64,000 nucleotides of DNA, taken from the NCBI GenBank assembly GCA_046351135.1, contig JAXLZA010000015.1, positions 1 to 64,000 on the forward strand, given 5' to 3'. The notes under the pieces were generated by a model that did not search any database, had not been told where the DNA came from, and was given only the letters and a program-made list of their open reading frames with translations. This DNA is from UBA4427 sp046351135 (GTDB lineage Bacteria; Myxococcota_A; UBA9160; UBA4427). Position numbers and translations under genes: made by a program. Numbering within the stretch: the stretch's first letter is position 1; each line of letters begins with the position of its first letter. Positions 45,680 to 54,427 of the stretch are shown piece after piece.

Positions 45680-48316
45680 TCAAGCTTTCCCGCCCGTCCG
45701 TCGCCGGCCTCGATGCGCGCGAGACGCTTCTGAGACTCGACGTCGTCGGGCGATCGACGCGAGTCCGACCCCCCCAGCGAAAACCCCGACCGCCAGCCCC
45801 GGCTCCGGCACCTCGACGGAGACGAAGCCGCGGCGGGAGTCGTATTCCCAGGAAATGGTCGTCGTGCCGACGCCGACTCCGTGGACCCGGCCGCTCATGT
45901 CGACGGTCGCGATCGACGGATCCGCGCTGGTCCAGGTCAAGGCGGCCGCGCCCATGTTGATGCCGCTCACGACGACCGGCGTGTCCGCGACGAGACCGGC
46001 GCCGCTCACGCCGTGTCCGAGCTGGCCGAATTCGCCGTACCCCCAGCATCGCAGCCGGCCGCCGCTCTGGACGGCGCAGGTATGCGATCGCCCCGCGTCG
46101 ACCGCGACGGCGCCCGAGAGGCCGCTGACCACGACCGGCGCCGAGATGTTGAATCGGAATCCGGTGCCGAGCTGACCGAGGTCGCCTCGTCCCCAGCAGT
46201 TCACGCCGCCGCTCGAGAGCGTCACACAGCTGTGGAAGCCGCCGCTCGTCACCCCGGTCGCGCTCGTCAGGCCCGTCACGACGACCGGCACGGCCGAGCC
46301 GACCGTCGACGAGTTGCCGAGCTGTCCCTCGACGTTGCGTCCCCAGCAGCGGACCGAGCCGCCGACGAGGCGCGCGCAGCTATGCGAGTTGCCGACGCCG
46401 ATCGACGTGGCGGTCGTGATCCCCGCGACGGTCACCGGTGAGGAAGAGTTCGCGAAGCTGCCGTTGCCGAGCTGGCCTTCGTCCCCGCGTCCCCAGCACT
46501 GCACGACCCCCGAAGAGAGGAGGACGCAGGTGTGGTTGAGGCCGGCGGAGATGCGGGTCGCCGTCGTGATGCCGGCGACCGTCTTCGGGAATGCGCTGTA
46601 CGCCGGATCGCTGTTGCCGAGCGCACCGAAGTCGTTGCCGCCCCAGCACTGAACGGCGCCGGTCTGCAGCACGATGCAGCTGTGGAACGCTCCCGAAGCG
46701 ATCCGCGAAGCGGTCGAGACCTGGTACACGTCGTCGGGGGTCGTCAGCGCGGGAACGTCGATCGAATTGCGATTGATCCCGAGCTGGACGAAGTTGTTTC
46801 GCCCCCAGCACTTCGCCCGACCGCTCTGCAGGACCGCGCAGCTGTGATCGAAGCCGAGGGCGAGGCCGACGGCGTTCTCGGCGGCGGAGCCCGCGGAATT
46901 GTCGAGGCGGAGGACCGTCGTCGGCACGGACGAGTCCGAGACGTCGTCGTCGCCGAGCTGGCCGTAGAACCCGTAGCCCCAGCAGTTCGCGAGGCCGGTC
47001 GGGGTCGCCGCACAGGTGTGGTTGCCGCCGGCGTCGACGGCCAGGACCGGGCCGCTGACGGTGAGCGGCACGCCCGATCGCTGATTGGCGCCGCCGGCGG
47101 TGCCCGTGCCGAGCTGACCTGCATCGTTGAGGCCGAAGCAGATCGTGTTGCCATCGGCGAGGAGCGCGCACGTCTGCTCGAAGCCCGCGTCGACGGCGAC
47201 GGCCGTGGCGATCCCCACGACGGGCGCGGGGGACGGGAACGTCCCGGCCGTCGTGCCGTTGCCGAGCTGGCCGTTCGCGTTCCGCCCCCAGCACTTGATG
47301 AACCCGTCGTCGAGCACCGCGCAGCCGTGGGAGCTTCCGAGACCGAGCGCGACCACGCGCTCGATGCCGATCGCGACGTTCACGACATTGGCCGCGTTGG
47401 CGAAGCCGCCGTTGCCGATCTGACCCTCGTTGCCCCGCCCCCAGCACTGGAGCGCCCCGCCCGCGATGAGCGCACACGCATGGTCGAATCCGGCGTCGAT
47501 CGCGACGGCGTCGTCGACGAAGGCGACGTCGACGGGCGTCGGGGAGCTTGCGAGGAAGCCGGTGCCCAGCTGGCCCGAGCCGCCGGCGCCCCAACACTTC
47601 ACCTCGCCCGTCGCGAGCAGCGCGCAGGTGTGATTGCCGCCGGCTGCGACCGCGACGGCCGTCGTGATCCCACTGACGAGGACGGGGCTCGACGAGCCGG
47701 CGAAGCTCCCATCGCCGAGCTGACCCGAAGCATTGGCGCCCCAGCAGGCGACCTCACCGTTCGTCCGCACGGCGCAGGCATGCGCAAAGCCGACGGAGAT
47801 CGCCCTGGCCGTGACGCCCGGGACCGTGACGGGGAGCGACGAGGCCGTCGTCGATCCATTGCCGAGCTGTCCGGAAGTGTTCAGTCCCCAGCATCGGAGG
47901 CTGGCGTCGGCCAGCAGTGCGCAGCTGACGTCCCCGCCGGCCGCGAGATCGGTCGCGTCGACGAGGCCGGCGACGGTCACGGGAACCGAGGAGTCGGCGG
48001 AGATCCCGTTGCCGAGCTGACCGGATCCGCCCCGCCCCCAGCAGCGGACCTCGCCGTTCGTCGCGAGCGCGCAGGCGTGATTGCCGCCCGCGGCGATCGT
48101 CGCATGGCTCAAGCGCCGGGTGGTCCCGTCCGTGAAGTGGCCCGTCGTCGTCAACGGAAAGGTGGCCCCGAGCGGCAGGATCGAGACGCTCGGCATCACG
48201 ACCCCGAACTGGAGGTCCGCCGCGCCCCCGGGCAGCCCCGCCAGGGCAATCATCAGGAAGGCCAGGATCGCGGCGAGGCAGGTCGGAAGCGGGCGGATCA
48301 GCAAAGACAGGTTCAT
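45680..48316 (-). CDS. RCC1-repeat surface protein nested in a Big_2 domain, with PEP-CTERM tail
   Basis: 878 residues. A signal peptide (~1-33) is followed by the start of a Big_2 Ig-like domain (LPLGATFPLTTTGHFTDGTT). Then come 14 RCC1-type repeats (~70-785), each with a CWG..(G)QLG(N/T)G core and an H/S-CA motif. The other half of the Big_2 fold follows (ALTWTSADPSIATVDMSGRV, ~792-835), and then VPEPGLAVGVFAGG with a basic cluster. Thus the propeller repeats appear inserted into a loop of one Ig-like domain. The two Cys per repeat could form disulfides outside the cell. About 18 residues extend past the RRRR of the sorting signal. Likely exosortase-sorted to the surface; ligand unknown. 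Confidence 0.88.
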   Translation of the reverse strand: MNLSLLIRPLPTCLAAILAFLMIALAGLPGGAADLQFGVVMPSVSILPLGATFPLTTTGHFTDGTTRRLSHATIAAGGNHACALATNGEVRCWGRGGSGQLGNGISADSSVPVTVAGLVDATDLAAGGDVSCALLADASLRCWGLNTSGQLGNGSTTASSLPVTVPGVTARAISVGFAHACAVRTNGEVACWGANASGQLGDGSFAGSSSPVLVSGITTAVAVAAGGNHTCALLATGEVKCWGAGGSGQLGTGFLASSPTPVDVAFVDDAVAIDAGFDHACALIAGGALQCWGRGNEGQIGNGGFANAANVVNVAIGIERVVALGLGSSHGCAVLDDGFIKCWGRNANGQLGNGTTAGTFPSPAPVVGIATAVAVDAGFEQTCALLADGNTICFGLNDAGQLGTGTAGGANQRSGVPLTVSGPVLAVDAGGNHTCAATPTGLANCWGYGFYGQLGDDDVSDSSVPTTVLRLDNSAGSAAENAVGLALGFDHSCAVLQSGRAKCWGRNNFVQLGINRNSIDVPALTTPDDVYQVSTASRIASGAFHSCIVLQTGAVQCWGGNDFGALGNSDPAYSAFPKTVAGITTATRISAGLNHTCVLLSSGVVQCWGRGDEGQLGNGSFANSSSPVTVAGITTATSIGVGNSHSCARLVGGSVRCWGRNVEGQLGNSSTVGSAVPVVVTGLTSATGVTSGGFHSCVTLSSGGVNCWGRGDLGQLGTGFRFNISAPVVVSGLSGAVAVDAGRSHTCAVQSGGRLRCWGYGEFGQLGHGVSGAGLVADTPVVVSGINMGAAALTWTSADPSIATVDMSGRVHGVGVGTTTISWEYDSRRGFVSVEVPEPGLAVGVFAGGVGLASIARRRRVSEASRAHRGRRRTGGKA

Positions 48317-48602
48317 GGCGGGGCGACTCCTCGGATGCGGATCGGTGTCCACACGAGGAAGGATCGTCCGAGGTCGCCGGATCGGTTCTTGCCATTCGAC
48401 GATTTCTTCTCGGGCCTGGGCCCAGGCCGCCGGGACCCGGGCCCGACTCCGCACGCTCGTCGCGGCCTGGGCCACTTCCAGCCCCCTTCGGCCATCTCGG
48501 AGGTGCGATCCGCCGGCGCGCGCCCCGCCATGCCTCGAAGTCGCCTATCATCGTTTCGACAGGCCGATCCAGGGCCCGCGCCCGCAGCCCTCGAGGTGCC
48601 CC

Positions 48603-49406
48603 ATGAAGCTGCGGATCGGCTACGAGATCCAGTACGAGTTTCCGCTGCCGACGCCCGTGATCGCGACGCTGAACGTCCACTTCACGCGCGCCTCGGACCT
48701 CGTGGCGCCCGACCATCTCCGCCTCGATCCGGCCGTCCCGATCTCGGGCTACCGGGACGGCTTCGGCAACTGGTGCAACCGCTTCGTGGCGCCCGCCGGT
48801 CCGATCACCCTGTCGACCGACGCGGTCATCCGCGACTCCGGCCTCGCCGATCCGGTCTGCTGGGAGGCCGGTCAGGTCCCCGTCGAAGCGCTCCCGGAAG
48901 AGACGCTCGTCTTCCTGCTGGCGAGCCGCTTCTGCGACAGCGACCGGCTGCTCGATCTCGCCTGGAAGCTGTTCGGGACGGCAGTGCCGGGCTGGCCCCG
49001 GATCCAGGCCATCTGCGACTTCACCCATCGATACGTCGCATTCGGCTACGAGCACGCCCGTGTCACCCGGACGGCCTCGGAGACCTATCAAGAGCGCCGC
49101 GGCGTCTGCCGCGACTTCGCCCATCTCGCCGTCGCGTTCTGCCGGGCCCTGAACATTCCCGCGCGCTACTGCACCGGCTATCTCGGCGACGTCGGGATGC
49201 CGCCGCCCTACCCGCCCGGGGACTTCGCCGCCTGGTTCGAGGCCTATCTCGGCGGTCGCTGGCATACCTTCGATCCCCGCAACAACGTGCCGCGCATCGG
49301 CCGCGTGCTCGTCGCCCGCGGTCGCGACGCCGCCGACGTCGCGATGACGACGACCTTCGGCGTCAATACGCTGCGCGGCTTTCGGGTCTGGACGGACGAG
49401 GTCTAG
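48603..49406 (+). CDS. Transglutaminase-like domain protein
   Basis: 267 residues with an N-terminal beta domain (YEIQYEFPLPTPVIATLNVHF) and the transglutaminase core. The catalytic Cys is in RRGVCRDFAHLAVAFCRALNIPARYC, and the His/Asp are in GGRWHTFDPRNNVPRIGRVLVARGRDAADVA. No signal peptide, so cytoplasmic. This bacterial type acts as a protease or amidase, or makes isopeptide bonds; in several genomes it lies by circularly permuted ATP-grasp genes, which are absent here. GAGGTG lies before ATG 48603. It is divergent from the RCC1 gene. Confidence 0.88.
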   Translation: MKLRIGYEIQYEFPLPTPVIATLNVHFTRASDLVAPDHLRLDPAVPISGYRDGFGNWCNRFVAPAGPITLSTDAVIRDSGLADPVCWEAGQVPVEALPEETLVFLLASRFCDSDRLLDLAWKLFGTAVPGWPRIQAICDFTHRYVAFGYEHARVTRTASETYQERRGVCRDFAHLAVAFCRALNIPARYCTGYLGDVGMPPPYPPGDFAAWFEAYLGGRWHTFDPRNNVPRIGRVLVARGRDAADVAMTTTFGVNTLRGFRVWTDEV

Positions 49407-49650
49407 ACGGCGCGATCGACGATCGCCTCGCCCTCCCCATCCCCGTCGCCACGCGTGATGCGCCATGGAGCGCCCGGTGAGACTCGAGCCCGCGATCCGC
49501 CGGACCGCTGGGCCGCGCGTCCGGACGAGGCGCAGCGGTCGATCCGAACGGCCCTGCCCGCGACGGAAATCCCCCCGCGCTTCCTGGGGCATGCAGCGAG
49601 TCATCCCCTTCCCCTCGCCGCCTTTTGGGGCGTGTGCTTCCCTACGCCCC

Positions 49651-50940
49651 ATGATCGATCCCCGCCTCCTCGAAGAACGCCGCGACGAGATCGTCGAGAG
49701 CTGCCGGGCGCGTCATTTCCCGGCCGACGTCGACGCCACGATCGCGCTCAACCGCCGGACCAACGCCCTGCGGACGGCCCTCAACGAGTCCAATCGCCAG
49801 CGCAACGAGCACCAGAAGGCCGGCAAGCAGAAGCTCGACCCCGCGGCCCGCGAGGCCCATACCGCCGAGGGTCGCCGTCTCAAGGACGAGGTCGCGGCCC
49901 AGGAGGAGGCGCTGCGCCTCGCCGAGGCGGAGCTCGAGGCGGCGCTGCGCGGGCTGCCGAACTTCCTGCATCCCGAGTCGCCCCGGGGCGGCGAGGCCGA
50001 CTTCAAGGTCCTCGCGACCTCCGGGACGCCGCGGGTCTTCGACTTTCCACCCGCGGATCACCTGAAACTCGCGACCGCCCTCGACCTCGTCGACTTCGAG
50101 CGCGCGGCGAAGGTCGCGGGCCAGAAGTTCTACTACTTGAAGCGCGAGGCGGCGCTGCTCGAGCTCGCGCTCCAGCGCTTCGCCCTCGACCAGATCGTGC
50201 CCGAGGGCTTCCTGCCGATCGTGACGCCCGATCTGGCCCGGCCCGACGTGATCGAGGGGCTCGGCTTCAGCCCCCGCGGCGAGGAGAGCCAGATCTACTC
50301 CGTCGCCGGCCACGAGCTCTGCCTGATCGGCACCGCCGAGATCACCCTCGGCGGCATGTACGCCGACTCGATCCTCGAGGAGCAGGACCTGCCCCTCAAG
50401 CTCGCCGGCATCTCGCATTGCTTCCGGACCGAGGCCGGCGCCCATGGCCGGGAGAGCCGCGGCCTCTACCGCGTGCATCAGTTCAGCAAGGTCGAGATGT
50501 TCGTCTTCTGCCGGCCCGAGGACTCGGAGGCGCAGCATCAGGAGCTGCTCCGCCTCGAGCGCAAGATCTGGGACGCCCTCGAGATCCCCTACCGCGTGAT
50601 CGACATCGCGAGCGCCGACCTCGGCGCCCCCGCCTATCGCAAGTTCGACCTCGAGGCGTGGATGCCCTCCCGCGGCGAGGCCGGCGACTTCGGCGAGATC
50701 ACGAGCACCTCCAACTGCACCGACTTCCAGGCCCGCCGCCTGAAGGTCCGCTTCCGAAGGTCGAAGGACGGCGGCGAGGGCCGGAAGAACGAGCTCGTCC
50801 ACACCCTGAACGGCACCGCCATCGCGAATGCCCGGGCGCTGGTCGCGATCCTCGAGAACCACCAGCAGAAGGACGGGAGCATCCGGATCCCGAAGGCCCT
50901 CGTTCCCTACCTCGGCACGGACCGCATCGGCCCGCGTTAG
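49651..50940 (+). CDS. serS: Serine--tRNA ligase
   Basis: 429 residues, normal length. The N-terminal helical arm (~25-105) is a coiled coil that grips tRNA. Class II motifs follow: motif 2 in FRTEAGAHGRESRGLYRVHQFSKVEMF and motif 3 in LNGTAIANARALVAILENHQ. It charges tRNA-Ser and also tRNA-Sec, so its place 50 bp upstream of selB is meaningful. ATG 49651 gives a full-length family match. No T-box or other leader element seen in the 244 bp ahead of it. Confidence 0.97.
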   Translation: MIDPRLLEERRDEIVESCRARHFPADVDATIALNRRTNALRTALNESNRQRNEHQKAGKQKLDPAAREAHTAEGRRLKDEVAAQEEALRLAEAELEAALRGLPNFLHPESPRGGEADFKVLATSGTPRVFDFPPADHLKLATALDLVDFERAAKVAGQKFYYLKREAALLELALQRFALDQIVPEGFLPIVTPDLARPDVIEGLGFSPRGEESQIYSVAGHELCLIGTAEITLGGMYADSILEEQDLPLKLAGISHCFRTEAGAHGRESRGLYRVHQFSKVEMFVFCRPEDSEAQHQELLRLERKIWDALEIPYRVIDIASADLGAPAYRKFDLEAWMPSRGEAGDFGEITSTSNCTDFQARRLKVRFRRSKDGGEGRKNELVHTLNGTAIANARALVAILENHQQKDGSIRIPKALVPYLGTDRIGPR

Positions 50941-50990
50941 GTGGCCCGGACCGGGACGACGCGCGCACCGACCGACCGCGGATCCCGCCC

Positions 50991-52952
50991 ATGACGCGCC
51001 CCGCCGACGCGAATCTCGTCCTCGGCACCGCCGGCCACATCGACCACGGCAAGACCGCCCTCGTGCGCGCGCTGACCGGCCAGGACACCGACCGCCTCCC
51101 CGAGGAGAAGGCCCGCGGCATCACGATCGAGCTCGGCTTCGCGACTCTCGCGCTCGCGAGCGGAGCCCGGCTCGCCGTCGTCGACGTGCCGGGCCACGAG
51201 CGCTTCGTGCGCACGATGGTGGCCGGTGCGTCGGGACTCGACCTCGTCCTGCTCGTCGTCGCGGCCGATGAAGGCGTGATGCCCCAGACCCGGGAGCACC
51301 TCGCGATCTGCGAGCTGTTGGGCCTCACCCGCGGCCTCGTCGTCCTCAACAAATGCGACCAGGCCGACGCCGAGATGCGCGCGCTCGCGGAGGAGGAGGT
51401 GCGCGAGCTGCTGCGCCCGGGTCCCCTCGCCGACGCACCGATCGTCGCGGCGAGCGCGGTGACCGGCGAGGGCCTCGACGCGGTCCGCGCCGAGATCGAG
51501 AAGCTCGTCGCCGGCGACCGCGCGCGCGTGGACGACGCGCGGCCGGCGCGGCTCTTCGTCGATCGCATCTTCGAGAAGCACGGCTTCGGGACGATCGCGA
51601 CGGGGACCTGGTCGGGGCGGGGGCTCGCGCCCGGGCGGGCGGTGGCGATCGAGCCGGGCGGGCGGCGGGCGCGGATCCGCGGGCTCGAGCGCCACGGCGA
51701 GGCGATCCCGGAGGCGGTGTCGCGGGCGCGGATCGCGGTGAACCTGCAGGGGCTCGCGCTCGACCAGATCGCGCGCGGAGATCTCGTCTGCGAGGAGGAC
51801 GCGCTGCTCCCGTCGACGCTCTTCGACGTCGAGCTGCGCTGGATCGCGAGCGAGCGCTTCCTCGAGGAGCCGACCTCGGTCGAGCTGCTCGTCGGCACCG
51901 CCGAACGGCGCGCCCGCGTGGCGCCCCTCGGCGACGAGCCGATCGGCCCGGGCGAGCGCGGCTTCGCGCGGCTCCACGTCGAGGGCGAGCCGCTGGCGCT
52001 GCTGCCCGGCGACCGCTTCGTCGTGCGCGGCTTCGCGCGGGAGGCGGGGATCGGGGCGACGCAGGGCGGGGGCCGCATCCTCGACGTCGCGCCGCCCCAT
52101 CGCCGCCGCAGCGATCCGCGGCTCGTCGCAGAGCTCGCGCGCCTCGCCGGCGGTGACGTCGAGGACGGCCTGCTCGTGCGGATCGAGCGCGCGGGCCTCG
52201 CCGGCACGACGCGCGGGCGCCTCGCGCGGGAGACGGGGCTCGCGACGGCGGCGCTCGAGCCGGCCCTCGATCGCCTCGCCGGGCGCGACGCGATCGTGCG
52301 CCTGGGGACGGAGTCCTGTTTGTCGGCGGCGGCGGCGGCGCGCCTCGCCGCGAGCCTCCGCGAGGCGCTCGATGCGTTCCACGCGAAGGAGCCCCTCGCT
52401 CCGGGCATGCCGCGCGCGACGCTCGCGGGGCGCCTGCCGGAGAACGTCCCGGGCGAGGTCGCGAGCGCGCTGATCGCCCGGGAGGCGGCGGCGGGCGGGA
52501 TCGTCGTCGAAGAGCAGCTCGTCCGGCGCGCGGACTTCCGCTCGAGCCTCGATCCCGAGCAGGAGCGCTTCGCCCGCTTGCTGCGGCACCGCTTCGGTGA
52601 AGCGGGCCTCGAGGCGCCTTCGCTGCGCACCCTCGCCGAGTCCCTCGACACCGAGCCCGCGCGCCTGCGCGCGATCGCCCACCACCTCGAGCGCCAGGGC
52701 GAGCTGGTCGCCGCCCCCGAAGAGCTCTTCTTCGCGCGCCCCGCGATCGAGGCGCTGATCGGGCGCGTCGTCGCCCACTTCGAGACGGCGTCCGAGCTCG
52801 ACACCCAGACGCTCAAGACCCTGATCGGCGCGAGCCGCCGGACGGCGATGCCCCTGATGGCGCTGCTCGACGACCTGCAGATCACCCGCCGCGACGGCAG
52901 CCTCCGCCGCCTGCTCCACCGCGAGCCGCGCTGGCTCCGCGGCCGCGCCTAA
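50991..52952 (+). CDS. selB: Selenocysteine-specific elongation factor SelB
   Basis: 653 residues. GTPase motifs: GHIDHGKTALVRALTG (G1), DVPGHERFVRTMVAGASG (G3) and LNKCD (G4). Domains II-III and the C-terminal winged helices (~420-653) that bind the SECIS hairpin are present. It brings Sec-tRNA to UGA codons on the ribosome. With serS just upstream, the window carries two parts of the Sec pathway; selA, selD and the tRNA-Sec gene are not seen here. It converges on the complex I-like cluster, and the two stop codons overlap by four bases. Confidence 0.95.
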   Translation: MTRPADANLVLGTAGHIDHGKTALVRALTGQDTDRLPEEKARGITIELGFATLALASGARLAVVDVPGHERFVRTMVAGASGLDLVLLVVAADEGVMPQTREHLAICELLGLTRGLVVLNKCDQADAEMRALAEEEVRELLRPGPLADAPIVAASAVTGEGLDAVRAEIEKLVAGDRARVDDARPARLFVDRIFEKHGFGTIATGTWSGRGLAPGRAVAIEPGGRRARIRGLERHGEAIPEAVSRARIAVNLQGLALDQIARGDLVCEEDALLPSTLFDVELRWIASERFLEEPTSVELLVGTAERRARVAPLGDEPIGPGERGFARLHVEGEPLALLPGDRFVVRGFAREAGIGATQGGGRILDVAPPHRRRSDPRLVAELARLAGGDVEDGLLVRIERAGLAGTTRGRLARETGLATAALEPALDRLAGRDAIVRLGTESCLSAAAAARLAASLREALDAFHAKEPLAPGMPRATLAGRLPENVPGEVASALIAREAAAGGIVVEEQLVRRADFRSSLDPEQERFARLLRHRFGEAGLEAPSLRTLAESLDTEPARLRAIAHHLERQGELVAAPEELFFARPAIEALIGRVVAHFETASELDTQTLKTLIGASRRTAMPLMALLDDLQITRRDGSLRRLLHREPRWLRGRA

Positions 52953-54427
52953 CCCCGCAGGCTCTCGATGCCCGCCAGGATCCACGTCTCCATCCAGCCG
53001 GAGAGCGCGCGCTCGCCGAAGAGCGGCGCCGTCCCGAGGAAGAGCAGGAAGGCCCCGCAGACCGCGAGCACGACCTGCTCGTTCGAGAGCGCGGCGCTCG
53101 CGGCGCGGCGGCCCTCGGCGGGGCGCAGCAGCGCGACGAGCGGGCGACCGACGGCGGTGAGCGCGAGGACCGTCGAGACGACACCGACCAGCAGGAAGCC
53201 GCGATGGCCCGCGTGCTCGACGGCGGTCAGCACGTCGCGGCGGGCGATGAAGCCCAGCGTCCCCGGAAAGCCCGCCAGCGAGAGCAGGAAGAGCGAGAGC
53301 AGGGTCGCCCGCGCCGGGCTCTCGCCCGCCATGCCGGCGAGATCGCCGATCTGCTCGCAGGCGCGCTCGTGGTGGGAGAAGGAGGAGAGCGTCGTCGCGA
53401 CGCCGACGAGCGCGACGCTCGTCGCGACCAGCGCGACCACCAGCGCGGGTCCCCCCTCCGCCCGTGCGTCGACGAGCGCGAGGGCGAGGAAGCCCGACTG
53501 CCCCACCGCGAGCCAGCCGACGAGCCGCCGCAGGCCGACCTGCACGAGCGCCATCGCGTGACCCCAGACCAGCGTCAGGCAGGCGAGGAAGCCGAGCCAG
53601 CCGGGCACGCGCCGAGCGATCTCGGAGCCGAGCGCCGGATCCGCCGGCAGCAGCGCGAAGAGCACGCGCAGCAGCACGAAGAAGCAGGCCGTCTGGGCGG
53701 CGGTCGCCATGTGGGCCGTCACGAAGGCGGGCGCGCCCTCGTGCAGGTCGGGCACCCAGGGATGGAAGGGCGCGAGACCGCAGCGCGCGACGAGGCCGAC
53801 GACGACGAGCGCCGCCCCGAGCTCGAAGAAGAGCGGACGCGAGACCGAGGGCTCGGCGAGCAGCGCGAGCTCGAAGCGCCCGGTCGCGAAGAACAGGAAC
53901 GCGACGCCGTGGGCGAAGGCGAGGCTCGCGAGCGCGTGGGCGAACAGGACCTTGAGGCTCGACTCCGACGACGACAACCGGCGCGGATCGCTCGCGACGA
54001 GCGCGACGCCCGGGAGCCAGGCGAGCTCGAGACACAGCAGCGTGACGAGCAGGTTGCGACTCGCGACCGCGGCCAGCAGCCCGGAGAGCGAGAAGAGCAG
54101 CAGCGCGATCGGCTCCCCGGCCCGCGAGCGCGCCATCCCGAAATGGGTCAGCGAGAGCGCGAGGACGAGGAAGCTGACGACGAGGATCGCGGTGATCCCG
54201 ACGGCGGCGAAGGCGTCGATCGCGAAGGGCCCGGGCCCGCCGATGCCGACGCGGCCCGCCAGCGCGAGGAAGACGCCCACGAGCGAGAGGACCGCGATCA
54301 CCCCGAGCCGGATGCCCGAGGCGGCCGTCTCCCGCGTCGACGGCCCCGCCGCGCCACCGGGGCGAGCGAGGGCGTCGAAGAACAGCACGACGAGCGCGCC
54401 GAGCGCGGGGAGGAAGACCGGGCTCAT
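52949..54427 (-). CDS. NuoN-like membrane subunit of an orphan complex I-type arm
   Basis: 492 residues, polytopic, PF00361 family, last gene of the H-J-K-L-M-N run. The TM5 Glu is kept (LLCLELAWLPGVAL). By eye, the TM7 Lys segment of NuoN reads VARCGLAPFHPWVPDLHEGAP, with Arg/Cys where Lys is usual, and the following Lys-containing helix reads TAAQTACFF with Gln. So it may not pump protons in the standard way. The start overlaps the M subunit's stop by four bases. Its place and order match nuoN. Confidence 0.82.
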   Translation of the reverse strand: MSPVFLPALGALVVLFFDALARPGGAAGPSTRETAASGIRLGVIAVLSLVGVFLALAGRVGIGGPGPFAIDAFAAVGITAILVVSFLVLALSLTHFGMARSRAGEPIALLLFSLSGLLAAVASRNLLVTLLCLELAWLPGVALVASDPRRLSSSESSLKVLFAHALASLAFAHGVAFLFFATGRFELALLAEPSVSRPLFFELGAALVVVGLVARCGLAPFHPWVPDLHEGAPAFVTAHMATAAQTACFFVLLRVLFALLPADPALGSEIARRVPGWLGFLACLTLVWGHAMALVQVGLRRLVGWLAVGQSGFLALALVDARAEGGPALVVALVATSVALVGVATTLSSFSHHERACEQIGDLAGMAGESPARATLLSLFLLSLAGFPGTLGFIARRDVLTAVEHAGHRGFLLVGVVSTVLALTAVGRPLVALLRPAEGRRAASAALSNEQVVLAVCGAFLLFLGTAPLFGERALSGWMETWILAGIESLRG

